A DNA stretch of 64,000 nucleotides from Deltaproteobacteria bacterium (GCA_020635195.1 JACKAG010000002.1:62001-126000); one strand, 5' to 3'; counted from the first letter of the stretch, positions 9,364 through 17,780 are shown. Program-made: numbers and translations. Notes: generated from the sequence alone by a model not told the origin.

Positions 9364-9403
9364 AAAGAAGAATAGTGAAATCAGAGTCTCACTATTCTTC
9401 TTT
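9364..9403 (-). terminator. Strong hairpin terminator after the DEAD-box helicase gene
   Basis: A perfect 15-bp inverted repeat (9364-9378 with 9389-9403, 10-nt loop) lies 22 bp beyond the helicase stop. Read on the minus strand the 3' arm is U-rich (TTCTTCTTTT), as in an intrinsic terminator. It isolates the helicase from the exporter operon, which must therefore have its own promoter between about 9245 and 9363. Confidence 0.75.
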
Positions 9404-9424
9404 TCTTTCTGTGAAAAAAGACGC

Positions 9425-11185
9425 TCAGTCAGATTTTTCACGTTTTCGGAAAAGCAGACTGAAAAATCTTTTGACAAGACCACCTGTCGACTGCTGCTGC
9501 TGTTTTTCGTTGGCAGCCATTGCTTGCTTCCGATGACGAGAGGAGGAGGACGGACGATCGTGTGATGATCCTCTCGAGTTGGGCCTGTGCCCATGTGGAG
9601 CATTTCTGTCAGTATTGGGCTTTCTGTTTCGTCCATGATCAGAGCGCTCATAATCGGAGTTGCCGCCTCGGCTATGAGATCTATGCTGCCTTTCTCTTTT
9701 ATCCGGATGTCTTTCTCTTTTATCCGGATGTCTTTCTCTTTTATCCAGATGCCTTTCTTCAGTGGCATCTTTTCTTCCTTGCGCCCGATCTTGTCGACGC
9801 TCTTTCGGTGAGCTGTCCTGTTTATTGCGGCTATCACCTCCAGGGAAGAAATTTAAACCCTCTTCGAAGGGGTTTCCCGAGCTGTCCGCGACCTGAAGAA
9901 AGGCCGGGTCGGGCCATGTGCTAGTTGGGCTGTTCTCCCCCAGAAGATCCTGAATCGCTAAAAAATTAGAGGAATATTGATCGCATAGGATGGTGTAGCT
10001 GGAGCCATAGGCACCCGCGCGCGCAGTTCTTCCGATTCTGTGAATATAGTTGGCTGCTTCATCCGGGATATCAAAGTTATAGACATGAGTGACGTCGCTG
10101 ATATGAATTCCACGGCTTGCAACATCTGTTGCAATCAGGACATTTGTTTTGTCTTCTTTGATGTCGCTGATCAGTCTCTGGCGCTTATTCTGTGGCATAT
10201 CTCCGGTAATGACACCGGCATTGATGGAATTAGCCTTTAGTTTATGATGTAACCAGAGAGCAGTTAACTTGGTGTTGGTAAAAATAATGGCACGCTTTGG
10301 CTGATGCTCTTTCAGCATCCAGAGCAGGAGCTTAAATTTCTGAGGGGTTTCGCAGATCAGAGCGTGCTGATGGATGCGGTCCGGGGTGACAGACTCAGGG
10401 CTTATCGAAATATATTCTGGCTCGTTCAGGTACTGGTTGACCAGATCATTGACCCGTTGATTTGTTGTCGCAGAAAAGACCATTTTTTGGGCTTTTCTGT
10501 CGATTTTTTTAAGAAAATATTCAACATCTTCAACAAAACCCATATCAAACATACGATCTGCTTCATCACAGATGAATAAACAGACATCTTCAAGGGAGAG
10601 GACGCCTTTTTCCAGGTAATCCCGGAGCCTCCCCGGAGTTGCTGCGACAATATCGACATCTTTTTCGAGTTTTTTTGCCTGTTCTTCCCAGCTGGCTCCG
10701 CCAAAAATGGCCTGAGACTCAATGCCAAGGGAGCTCAGAAGCTTCTGACTTTCATCCTGAATCTGAATTGCCAGTTCTCGGGTCGGGGCCAGGATGACGA
10801 CAAAAGGCCGCCCTTGTTGATGGGGGGCTCTTTTTTTTCTGTTTGCGGATTCAAGGAGCATGTGACCTGCTGTTAGCAGGAAAACTCCTGTTTTGCCCGT
10901 GCCTGTCTGAGCAAAACCAGCGACATCAAGGCCTTTGAGGCTATAGGGGAGACACAGAGACTGGATAGGCGTCGGCGTCAACCATCCGATTTTTCTGACG
11001 GACACAAGGAGTTTTGGGGAAAGTCCGGATTCTGTGAAAGTTTTGAAGGCAGGGCCTTCTTCCCAGGAGTCTGTTGTGGCCTCATCATCAGACAGATCTT
11101 CCGGGAGCTTATTGAGATCCGGTCGTTGTGCATGGTGCGGGCTTTCCTTTTCATTCTCTGTTGGCATCAGATCGCGGCTTATCAT
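9425..11185 (-). CDS. DEAD-box ATP-dependent RNA helicase with basic repeat tail
   Basis: A 586-residue RNA helicase of the RhlE/DeaD type. After a charged N-terminal stretch of about 45 residues comes the Q motif (FTESGLSPKLL, TPIQSLCLPYSL), Walker A AQTGTGKTG, PTRELAIQI, the DEAD box written ICDEADRMFDMGF, SATTNQ (SAT), and in the second RecA domain ATDVASRGIHISDV and YIHRIGRTARAG. The core ends near residue 425. The remaining 160 residues are strongly basic and low in complexity, with a DKRERHP heptad repeated three times from 21-bp DNA repeats; such tails bind RNA non-specifically. Expected roles are ribosome assembly or mRNA turnover, particularly in the cold. ATG at 11185 follows AGGA at 11 nt; a second Met lies at 11167. 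Monocistronic, ending at a strong hairpin. Confidence 0.92.
   Translation of the reverse strand: MISRDLMPTENEKESPHHAQRPDLNKLPEDLSDDEATTDSWEEGPAFKTFTESGLSPKLLVSVRKIGWLTPTPIQSLCLPYSLKGLDVAGFAQTGTGKTGVFLLTAGHMLLESANRKKRAPHQQGRPFVVILAPTRELAIQIQDESQKLLSSLGIESQAIFGGASWEEQAKKLEKDVDIVAATPGRLRDYLEKGVLSLEDVCLFICDEADRMFDMGFVEDVEYFLKKIDRKAQKMVFSATTNQRVNDLVNQYLNEPEYISISPESVTPDRIHQHALICETPQKFKLLLWMLKEHQPKRAIIFTNTKLTALWLHHKLKANSINAGVITGDMPQNKRQRLISDIKEDKTNVLIATDVASRGIHISDVTHVYNFDIPDEAANYIHRIGRTARAGAYGSSYTILCDQYSSNFLAIQDLLGENSPTSTWPDPAFLQVADSSGNPFEEGLNFFPGGDSRNKQDSSPKERRQDRAQGRKDATEERHLDKRERHPDKRERHPDKRERQHRSHSRGGNSDYERSDHGRNRKPNTDRNAPHGHRPNSRGSSHDRPSSSSRHRKQAMAANEKQQQQSTGGLVKRFFSLLFRKREKSD
9691..9753 (-). 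repeat. Three 21-bp tandem repeats inside the helicase gene
   Basis: Three consecutive 21-bp units (9691-9711, 9712-9732, 9733-9753); the first two are identical (TTTCTCTTTTATCCGGATGTC is one unit read on the plus strand; written here as 21 bp positions rather than extended) and the third differs by two bases. The period is a multiple of three, so copy-number change keeps the frame and alters only the length of the basic heptad tail. Confidence 0.9.
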
Positions 11186-11325
11186 TCAGAAAATTATCCT
11201 TTTTTTCTTTTTTTAAGTCCCAGGTTGATTGTTTTTGCTCTTATCAGTCCTGGTGAACAAGAATCGTGCTCTCAGGGCCAACTCTGTTGTTCCGATAAGT
11301 CAGATTGAAGGACAGGAGGACCTCC

Positions 11326-11793
11326 ATGGACCAGACAAGCCAAAGCGATATAGATGCCTTGCTGGGACAAACGGAACAGGGCTCAGAAAATGGGCCTGCT
11401 GAAGAACTGAACGCTCAGGAAGAGCCGGCACACCTTCAGAATACCGCAGAAAGCCAGTCTGGCCAAGAAGAAGTATCAATGGGAGCGGATGAGACTTCGG
11501 GTTCAACTCCCGGAGAAAAAAAGACCCCTGCGGGAACTCCGTGGGTTGATTTTGTTCCGGAATTTACACATCCCAGGCCCGAAACATTTGTTGCCGCTCT
11601 TGTGGAAGAAGAAATGAATCTGGATGATCGTCTGAAGGAAAAAGAGTGGTTAAAAGTCGCGTTATTAGATCGTGGTGCTCATAAAGCATATTATCAGATG
11701 TGGGTTCGTGACAGTAATAGTCTTTTTCGATCGCTGCTAAGGGTCCGCTACAGGAGACTTGCGGAGGAAAAAGGCACCTCCTGGGAGTGTTGA
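11326..11793 (+). CDS. Hypothetical protein with FliM/FliN-like N-terminal motif
   Basis: A 155-residue protein that I do not recognise. It begins MDQTSQSDIDALLGQTEQ, which matches the short N-terminal segment (SQ-x-EIDALL) that FliM uses to bind phospho-CheY and that also begins some FliN-type proteins. Then follow about 55 acidic, low-complexity residues and a conserved-looking C-terminal part from about residue 75 (WVDFVPEFTHPRPETFVAALVEE) with many charged helices. No membrane segment. The frame is open to 11305, but the ATG at 11326 has a perfect AGGAGG (11314-11319) at 6 nt. Its TGA abuts the stop of the convergent zinc-ribbon gene (TGATCA), so the two share no terminator space. No flagellar or chemotaxis gene is in the window; function unknown. 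Confidence 0.7.
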   Translation: MDQTSQSDIDALLGQTEQGSENGPAEELNAQEEPAHLQNTAESQSGQEEVSMGADETSGSTPGEKKTPAGTPWVDFVPEFTHPRPETFVAALVEEEMNLDDRLKEKEWLKVALLDRGAHKAYYQMWVRDSNSLFRSLLRVRYRRLAEEKGTSWEC

Positions 11794-12951
11794 TCAGCTT
11801 GTTTTCTCAGTTTTTGCAGCAGTGGCGGTGCTCCCTTCTTGAATGAACGTCGTTCTGTCCAGGCGGTTGCGAGGGGCGGCTTTTTGCATTGCCATATATC
11901 CACTGGCAAAAGCAACAATGAGCAGGAATGCAGCAATTAACATGAAGGCGCCATGCCATAATATTCCTAAAATAAAAGAAAAAAGAGATAGCGATGCGCA
12001 GATGATGGCGTTAACCCAGAGCTTGTCCTTTTTGACAATAGCCAGCTCTCCTTTCAGGATTCCTCCGGAATAACCCTCCAGAATAACATTTTTTTCTTTT
12101 GGTGTATGGAAGTGCTTCAAAAGACTTCTTGGCTGGTAAATATAACGTCCATGCCAGAAAGGGAGATGAATAAGCTGTATCCCTGCTATTTCCAGTTCAG
12201 TCCGATGGTCGATCAGGACATCCACGCTGATTCTGGCCAGTTTGTGGTGATATTCCAGAACATGGCTTCTCGTGCGGCGAAGAGCCTCTTCATCGCTGAC
12301 CTGTATCGTAAGGATAGGTAGACCATTGGCATATTTGAATTCAAAGAATTCTCTGACGTCATAGGCCGAAAGTTCTTCATTTTCTGAGTCTTTTGATTTT
12401 TTGACCCCAAGATTCATTTCGATCCGGCCTCTGGAAAGGGTGGAATCCAGAGGAAATCCATCCCAGGTGACGTCCAGCTGCTCTTTAGGTTCGTGCAGAA
12501 GCGTCATCCCCCACCGTTCACAGATATTTGAACGGGCGGAGACAGCCCAGCGATAATTGCGCCTGAACTGACCTGTTTCCTGAATCGAGTTTGAAGCGAT
12601 GTTGTATTCCATCAGTCCTTTAGGTTTTCTGACAAGCCCTTTCCACATGGTGTGGGCTTCGAGGGAAATAATCCAGTAAGGGATGGAATATCCATTAATA
12701 TCTGTAATGTAATATTCCTTGTCGACAGAATCGGCTTGATGATGCAGCCTTTTCAGCCATTCATACATGATATTCTTGATTTGCCGGGTGTCGCAGGCAT
12801 TGGGCACAATATAATGGTCTGAATAAATTTCCTTTTTCCCATTCTCCATATTCAGCCGGAAGCTGACAGAACAGAATGGACACATAAGTATATGATCTTT
12901 CAGATCATACTGAGAGGGTGCGTTGCAGCTGGGGCAGCTCAGCTCGTGCAT
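11794..12951 (-). CDS. Zinc-ribbon membrane protein of unknown function
   Basis: A 385-residue protein. The first 30 residues contain two CxxC knuckles (CPSC at about residue 6 and CPFC at about 24), a probable zinc ribbon similar to those that start many uncharacterised bacterial membrane proteins. The middle (residues 45-300) is soluble and rich in Trp and Tyr, and the C-terminus has two adjacent hydrophobic segments (about residues 315-360: WVNAIICASLSLFSFIL and GAFMLIAAFLLIVAFASGY), so the ribbon and middle region should face the cytoplasm or be anchored by the C-terminal hairpin. The ATG at 12951 follows GGAGAG at a good distance. It is divergent from dnaK and converges, without gap, with the gene at 11326. 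No function is proposed. Confidence 0.75.
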   Translation of the reverse strand: MHELSCPSCNAPSQYDLKDHILMCPFCSVSFRLNMENGKKEIYSDHYIVPNACDTRQIKNIMYEWLKRLHHQADSVDKEYYITDINGYSIPYWIISLEAHTMWKGLVRKPKGLMEYNIASNSIQETGQFRRNYRWAVSARSNICERWGMTLLHEPKEQLDVTWDGFPLDSTLSRGRIEMNLGVKKSKDSENEELSAYDVREFFEFKYANGLPILTIQVSDEEALRRTRSHVLEYHHKLARISVDVLIDHRTELEIAGIQLIHLPFWHGRYIYQPRSLLKHFHTPKEKNVILEGYSGGILKGELAIVKKDKLWVNAIICASLSLFSFILGILWHGAFMLIAAFLLIVAFASGYMAMQKAAPRNRLDRTTFIQEGSTATAAKTEKTS

Positions 12952-13144
12952 AATCCGGTCTCTCCATTCTGGTGTGCTGATCTACTGGCAATTTTAACAC
13001 GTCTGGCCGTTGACAAATGGAGAGTGAACCTTACCTTTTGATTAGTCCGGAGTTGAAATGCTGGCTATATGGCGTCTCTGAGATTTACGAATTAAAATTA
13101 CTTATATTTTCAGGATATTGATTTTCAGGAGGGGGGTTAGAGAT

Positions 13145-15040
13145 ATGGCTAAGATTATAGGAATTGATTTAGGAACCACGAATTCAGTCGTTTCTGTTAT
13201 GGAAGGTGGTCAGATTAAGATCATCGCCAATGCGGAAGGGCAACGAACCACCCCAAGTGTTGTGGCCTATGCAAAGGACGGAGAGATTCTGGTGGGAGCT
13301 GCTGCCAGACGTCAGGCCGTCACGAATCCGGAAAAAACAATTTTTTCTGCAAAACGTTTTATTGGCTGCAAGTTCAGTGAGCGTAAGGATGAGGCACAGA
13401 AAGTTCCGTACACAGTCCGGGAAGGGAATGGCGGCGCGGCAGTGTTCGTCATTGATGGGAAGGATGTGAATCCGGCAGAGGTTTCTGCGAAGGTTCTTGC
13501 AAAACTTAAACAAGCTGCGGAAGACTACCTTGGAGAGACTGTCTCTGAAGCGGTGATCACTGTTCCCGCTTATTTTAATGATTCTCAACGTCAGGCCACT
13601 AAGGATGCAGGTAAAATCGCAGGACTTGACGTCAAGAGAATTGTCGCTGAGCCTACAGCAGCTGCACTGGCCTACGGCTTGGACAAAAAGAGCCATGAAA
13701 AAATAGCAGTTTATGATTTCGGAGGAGGGACCTTCGATATTTCGATCCTTGAGGTCGGTGATAATGTCGTAGAAGTTCTGGCGACAAATGGAAATTCCCA
13801 TCTGGGTGGTGATAATGTTGATGAAGTTCTGATCAACTTTCTGACCACTGCTTTCAAAAAGGATACCGGGATTGATATTTCCGGAGATCCGATGGCTATG
13901 CAGAGACTTAAAGAGGCTGCTGAAAAAGCGAAAATGGAACTATCTTCGGCAGCAACGACAGAGATTAATCTACCGTTTCTGACTGCAGATCAGACAGGGC
14001 CCAAACATCTGAATCTTTCTCTGAGCCGTTCGGAATTCGAAAAACTGATTACGGATCTGATTGATCAGACTCTGGAACCTTGCCGTAAATGCATGAAAGA
14101 CGCGGGTCTTTCTGCTTCTGAAATCAATGAAGTACTTCTGGTCGGAGGGTCAACAAGGATTCCTCTCGTACAGAGCAAAGTCCGTGATTTTTTCCAGAAG
14201 GATGCCAACAAAAGCGTAAATCCGGATGAGGTTGTTTCCCATGGCGCAGCCATTCAGGCTGGTATTCTTGGCGGTGATGTCAAAGACGTCCTCTTGCTGG
14301 ATGTGACACCTCTGTCTCTTGGTATTGAGACACAGGGAGGGGTAATGACCCGTCTTATCGAACGTAATACCACCATTCCGTCAAAGAAAAGCCAGATTTT
14401 CTCAACAGCAGCAGATAATCAGACATCGGTTGAGATCTCGGTTCTTCAGGGTGAGCGGGAAATGGCCTCAGATAACAGAAAAATCGGCAATTTTCAGCTG
14501 GTGGACATTCCTCCTGCTCCAAGAGGGGTTCCACAGATTGAAGTGACTTTTGATATTGATGCAAATGGTATTGTATCGGTTATTGCAAAAGATCTTGGCA
14601 CCAGTAAAGAGCAGAAAATCGTGATCACATCTGAAACAAAACTTTCGGATGATGATATCGACAGGATGGTTAAAGAAGGGGAAGCAAACGCGGACGCAGA
14701 TAAGGCGAAACGTGAAACGATTGAAGCCCGTAATTCCCTGGATTCCATGGTCTATCAGGCTGAAAAGATGCTGAAAGACAACCAGCAGGTTCCGGAGGAT
14801 CTCAGGAGTGAGCTTGACTCTGCAATCGCAGAAGCGCGCACAAAACTTGATGGGGATCTTGCGGCCCTTAAGAGTGCGACATCTGCCTTTGAGTCGAAAC
14901 TTCATAAGTTATCGGAACATATTTATAAGCAGGCCGGAGCTTCTCAGGGACAGTCAGGGGCCTCTGCTGAGCAGGCGCAGGAAAAAAGTAACGACGGGGA
15001 TGTCGTCGATGCGGAATATGAAGACGGAGAAAAGAAGTAA
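13145..15040 (+). CDS. dnaK: Molecular chaperone Hsp70 (DnaK)
   Basis: A 631-residue Hsp70 with all standard parts: N-terminal MAKIIGIDLGTTNSVVSV (phosphate 1 motif), VPAYFNDSQRQATKDAG, VYDFGGGTFDISILEV (phosphate 2), VLLVGGSTRIPLVQ (adenosine motif), the linker VLLLDVTPLSLGIET, a substrate-binding beta domain near residues 390-500, and a helical lid ending GDVVDAEYEDGEKK, close to the usual EEVKD-like tail. It refolds and holds proteins with DnaJ and GrpE, neither of which is encoded here. The frame is open to an ATG at 13118, but that would place AGGAGGGGGG (13127-13136) inside the gene; the ATG at 13145 sits 8 nt after it and gives the standard start. I see neither a CIRCE element nor a clear sigma-32 promoter in the 190 bp upstream. 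Confidence 0.98.
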   Translation: MAKIIGIDLGTTNSVVSVMEGGQIKIIANAEGQRTTPSVVAYAKDGEILVGAAARRQAVTNPEKTIFSAKRFIGCKFSERKDEAQKVPYTVREGNGGAAVFVIDGKDVNPAEVSAKVLAKLKQAAEDYLGETVSEAVITVPAYFNDSQRQATKDAGKIAGLDVKRIVAEPTAAALAYGLDKKSHEKIAVYDFGGGTFDISILEVGDNVVEVLATNGNSHLGGDNVDEVLINFLTTAFKKDTGIDISGDPMAMQRLKEAAEKAKMELSSAATTEINLPFLTADQTGPKHLNLSLSRSEFEKLITDLIDQTLEPCRKCMKDAGLSASEINEVLLVGGSTRIPLVQSKVRDFFQKDANKSVNPDEVVSHGAAIQAGILGGDVKDVLLLDVTPLSLGIETQGGVMTRLIERNTTIPSKKSQIFSTAADNQTSVEISVLQGEREMASDNRKIGNFQLVDIPPAPRGVPQIEVTFDIDANGIVSVIAKDLGTSKEQKIVITSETKLSDDDIDRMVKEGEANADADKAKRETIEARNSLDSMVYQAEKMLKDNQQVPEDLRSELDSAIAEARTKLDGDLAALKSATSAFESKLHKLSEHIYKQAGASQGQSGASAEQAQEKSNDGDVVDAEYEDGEKK

Positions 15041-15053
15041 TTCCGTGGTATAT

Positions 15054-15088
15054 GCCACTCACGGCAGGTCTTTCTTTCTGTGAGTGGC
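15054..15088 (+). terminator. Stem-loop downstream of dnaK
   Basis: GCCACTCAC (15054-15062) pairs perfectly with GTGAGTGGC (15080-15088) 14 nt after the dnaK stop; the loop is T-rich. There is no T-run directly after the stem, so it may be an mRNA 3' stabiliser or a weak terminator rather than a classical intrinsic one. Confidence 0.45.
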
Positions 15089-15102
15089 TCTGTGCCGGGT
15101 CA

Positions 15103-15131
15103 TTGCCTTTCTTTAGGTTTTCGGATATAAG
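15103..15131 (+). promoter_or_regulatory. Putative sigma-70 promoter of the SRP RNA
   Basis: TTGCCT (15103-15108) and TATAAG (15126-15131) are separated by 17 bp and end about 16 bp before the first paired base of the SRP RNA, a spacing fit for direct transcription of the RNA. Assigned by eye only. Confidence 0.5.
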
Positions 15132-15147
15132 AGTTTCGTGCTTCCGG

Positions 15148-15270
15148 GGAGCGCGCAGTGATGGCCAGATCCCGGATAGCGACCAGCCATGAACTCCGCC
15201 AGGGCCGGAAGGCAGCAACGGTAGTGGTCAGGTCGGGTATCCGGATCATCTGGTCATCACTGCGCGCTCC
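15148..15270 (+). ncRNA. ffs: Signal recognition particle RNA, small bacterial (4.5S) type
   Basis: The conserved helix 8 apical region is present (CCGCCAGGGCCGGAAGGCAG followed by CAACGGTAGTGG), containing the GGAA tetraloop and the symmetric internal loop that bind Ffh. The flanks pair over a long distance: GGAGCGCGCAGTGATG at 15148 with CATCACTGCGCGCTCC ending at 15270, giving one long hairpin without an Alu domain. A GC-rich end followed by TTTTTTT (15273-15279) is the terminator. The RNA lies directly before dnaX, an arrangement seen in many bacteria. The exact mature ends are uncertain by 10 nt or so. Confidence 0.93.
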
Positions 15271-15293
15271 GCTTTTTTTATGGGGGCTTTATC

Positions 15294-17117
15294 TTGTCTT
15301 ATCAGCCACTTGCTCGTAAATATCGCCCAAAAAAATTTAAGGATCTGATCGGCCAGGAAGCTGTTGCTTTGGCTTTGAAGGGTGCGATTCGTCTGCAGAG
15401 GGAGCCAGCCGCGGTGATCTTTGCCGGAATCCGTGGCGTTGGTAAGACGACAGCAGCCAGAATTTATGCGATGGCTCTGAACTGCCAGAGTCCGGGCTCC
15501 GAAGAAGGAGAACCCTGTGGGCTTTGTGCTAGCTGTGAGGCGATTATATCTGGCAGGCATGAGGATGTCAGTGAGATTGACGGAGCCTCTCATAATGGTG
15601 TCGATGAAGTCCGCTCCCTGAAAGAAACTCTCCAGTATTTGCCTCAGCGTTCCGGATATAAGGTCTATATTATAGATGAGGTTCACATGTTGTCGGTCAG
15701 CGCGTTTAACGCGCTGCTGAAGACATTGGAAGAACCTCCACCCCGGGTTGTGTTTATCTTTGCAACGACTGAGTTGCATAAGGTTCCCCAGACGATTGTG
15801 GGACGCTGCCAGACATTCTGGCTGAGAAAAATGACTCTCGCGGATACGGAAAAGCACCTGAGTCTGATTCTGGAGGCAGAGAAGATTTTTTGCGATCCGA
15901 AAAGTCTTGCTCTGATTGCCCGGCAGGGGCAGGGGTCTATGCGGGATGCGTTGACGAGCCTGGATCAGGCTATCGCATTTAGTGGTGGAGAGCTCTGCTA
16001 TGATCGCCTGGCCCCTCTTTTCTCAGGAGTGTCTACAGCCAGACTTCTGGACCTGATGGAAGCTCTGGTTCGTCGCGAGGCAGCAGCCTGCCTGCGTCTG
16101 GTCAGGGAGCTGGACCAGGACGGGCGGGATTTTTCTGATATTGCTGTCGCTATGGCCCGTCTGGCCCGGGGCGGCTTTCTGGGGCAGGCTATGGAGGACG
16201 GGACTGCTGCTGAGCTGGCCCGGGATCTGGAAGAAGATGAAATCAAAAGGCTGGCAGATATCGCTCAGCAGTGTCAGTCTTTTGATTTTAACCGTATTTT
16301 CAGAACCTTCGTTAGCTGTCAGAAGGATATGGATGGTGGTGATCTGGACCGTTTTATCCTGGAAAACTATTGCCTGGAGTGGTGTCTGGACCCGGGGTTG
16401 CCGGACTTTGGGCAATTGCAGCGTTTGCTTCATAATGCAGCAGCTGATCCTGACAGGAAGGCTCCGGTATCCGGGACTTCCGTTTCATCTGGGCCGCCTG
16501 TGGGGGGAGCACGTCCGCCTCTTCTGAGCCAGTTTCAGGCTCTGGCAAAAGCAACAGGAGCATCTGAAAAATCATTATCTGCATCTGCGACTTCAGAGAA
16601 GGAGGAGAGGAAGAGAGATGAAGCTGCGGATGAAGCTACTAAGGAAAAGCTTCAGGCGGATGAGAGCGGGACAGCGGTGGACCGCCTGCCAGCTACCTGG
16701 CAGGCACTGGTGAGCGAATGGAAAAAATACAGCCTGCTTCAGGCAGCAATTCTTGAAGAACTGCTTCTGGTCCGCTATGGTTCAGATCTGATTGAATGTA
16801 TCATAAAGCCGCAAAGTCTGGCTGCTGCGGAGCTGGGAAAGTCCGGAGCAGGAGATCATATACGTAAGACCCTGAAGGAGCGTTTTGGCTTTCAGGGAGA
16901 ACTACGTTTTCGCATGGCCAGAAATGATGTGGTTTCGCAGGAAGAGGGTGTGTCACTGCTGGAGGAGCGGAAGCTGCGGAAGGCCCGGGATGAAAGTAGT
17001 GCAATCAGAGAGGTCAGGGATCACCCTATGACCCGTGTGCTGGCGGATACGTTCGGATCGACAGATATTGAAGTGACCTTGCTGGGCACTGAGGAAGGAA
17101 GAGCTCCTCAGTCCTGA
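15294..17117 (+). CDS. dnaX: DNA polymerase III subunits tau/gamma
   Basis: A 607-residue clamp-loader ATPase. It opens with MSYQPLARKYRPKKFKDLIGQE (first 20 typical of DnaX), followed by Walker A GIRGVGKTT, the zinc-binding group with C-x-GEPCGLCASC near residue 80, Walker B VYIIDEVHMLS, sensor 1 FIFATTELHKVPQT and SRC written GRCQTFWLRK. Domain III extends to about residue 375. A Ser/Ala/Glu-rich linker follows (about 385-455) and then a C-terminal domain of about 150 residues that in tau contacts the polymerase or DnaB. The start is TTG at 15294, right after the SRP RNA terminator, with GGGG (15282-15285) as a weak Shine-Dalgarno. I see no convincing slippery site for gamma production. The usual downstream partners ybaB and recR are absent; a GTPase-like gene follows 28 bp later. 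Confidence 0.95.
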   Translation: MSYQPLARKYRPKKFKDLIGQEAVALALKGAIRLQREPAAVIFAGIRGVGKTTAARIYAMALNCQSPGSEEGEPCGLCASCEAIISGRHEDVSEIDGASHNGVDEVRSLKETLQYLPQRSGYKVYIIDEVHMLSVSAFNALLKTLEEPPPRVVFIFATTELHKVPQTIVGRCQTFWLRKMTLADTEKHLSLILEAEKIFCDPKSLALIARQGQGSMRDALTSLDQAIAFSGGELCYDRLAPLFSGVSTARLLDLMEALVRREAAACLRLVRELDQDGRDFSDIAVAMARLARGGFLGQAMEDGTAAELARDLEEDEIKRLADIAQQCQSFDFNRIFRTFVSCQKDMDGGDLDRFILENYCLEWCLDPGLPDFGQLQRLLHNAAADPDRKAPVSGTSVSSGPPVGGARPPLLSQFQALAKATGASEKSLSASATSEKEERKRDEAADEATKEKLQADESGTAVDRLPATWQALVSEWKKYSLLQAAILEELLLVRYGSDLIECIIKPQSLAAAELGKSGAGDHIRKTLKERFGFQGELRFRMARNDVVSQEEGVSLLEERKLRKARDESSAIREVRDHPMTRVLADTFGSTDIEVTLLGTEEGRAPQS

Positions 17118-17145
17118 TTGGCTCTGTCTCTGTTATAATAAGAAC

Positions 17146-17727
17146 ATGGCATTTACAAATCAGGAAACAAAAGAAGTTCACTGTAAGATTCTCTACTGCG
17201 GTCCGGCAGGCGCAGGTAAGCGTGAGAATCTTCGCTCTGTTTATCGGGAAAATGCCGATGAAATCAGATCCGGAATGATGCAGCTGGAATCCGGACAGCA
17301 GGTGTTTCGCTACTTTGATTTTCTTCCCGTCAGCCTGGGGCATGTCTGTGGTTATCATCTGAAACTTCACTTATTCACCCTGCCCTCGTCCTGCTTGTTT
17401 AGCAGTGTCCTGGAGATTATTCTCAGAGGAGTGGATGGACTGATTTTTATTGCAGATTCACAGGTGAGCAGTCTGGCCCCTAACATCGAATCTTTCCGGG
17501 AGATCCGGGCCCTGCTGGAGGAGCATCGCTATCAGATGGATCATATGCCTCTGGTGCTTCAGTACAATAAGAGAGATCTTGATGATATTGTTCCGGTGGA
17601 TGTCCTGCGTCAGGAGCTTAACCTTGGCCAGTTCCCGGACTTTGAGGCTATTGCCAGTCGCTCTATGGGAACCCTTGAAACCCTGCAATCGATGGCCAGA
17701 CAAGTCCTGATGAAAATGGCCTCCTGA
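17146..17727 (+). CDS. MglA-like small GTPase fold with degenerate nucleotide-binding motifs
   Basis: A 193-residue protein clearly related along its length to MglA, the Ras-like polarity and gliding GTPase: VHCKILYCGPAGAGK at the N-terminus, FDFLPVSLGHVCGYHLKLHL, LEIILRGVDGLIFIADSQ and the base-specificity motif NKRD (LQYNKRDL) near residue 140. Two catalytic elements are lost. Walker A reads GPAGAGKR, with Arg where Ser/Thr coordinates magnesium, and the switch II motif, TVPGQ in MglA, reads TLPSS, removing the conserved Gly and Gln. The start matches the MglA family start (MAFTNQETKEVHCK). This suggests a protein that binds nucleotide poorly or not at all and acts as a scaffold. It is 28 bp after dnaX and 53 bp before another unknown gene. 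No mglB (roadblock) gene is visible. Confidence 0.82.
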   Translation: MAFTNQETKEVHCKILYCGPAGAGKRENLRSVYRENADEIRSGMMQLESGQQVFRYFDFLPVSLGHVCGYHLKLHLFTLPSSCLFSSVLEIILRGVDGLIFIADSQVSSLAPNIESFREIRALLEEHRYQMDHMPLVLQYNKRDLDDIVPVDVLRQELNLGQFPDFEAIASRSMGTLETLQSMARQVLMKMAS

Positions 17728-17780
17728 CTTTTCCGGTTCATTTAATAACCATTTTTTGTCTCTTAAAAGGTGTGGCGATC

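Noticed and set aside
9355..9837. A 160-residue minus-strand frame with a repetitive IRIKEKD pattern
   Set aside because: It is the shadow of the helicase repeat region in another frame; repetition comes from the 21-bp DNA repeats.
13041..13060. TTGAAAT upstream of dnaK as a sigma-32 promoter
   Set aside because: The -10 heat-shock element is not found at an acceptable distance, and no CIRCE repeat is present.
16700..16740. A-rich stretch in dnaX as a programmed frameshift site for gamma
   Set aside because: The run GGAAAAAATAC lacks the A AAA AAG heptamer and no clear stimulatory hairpin or early stop in the -1 frame was seen.
17134..17139. TATAAT just before the MglA-like gene
   Set aside because: No -35 element at proper spacing and only 6 nt before the start codon; treated as chance.
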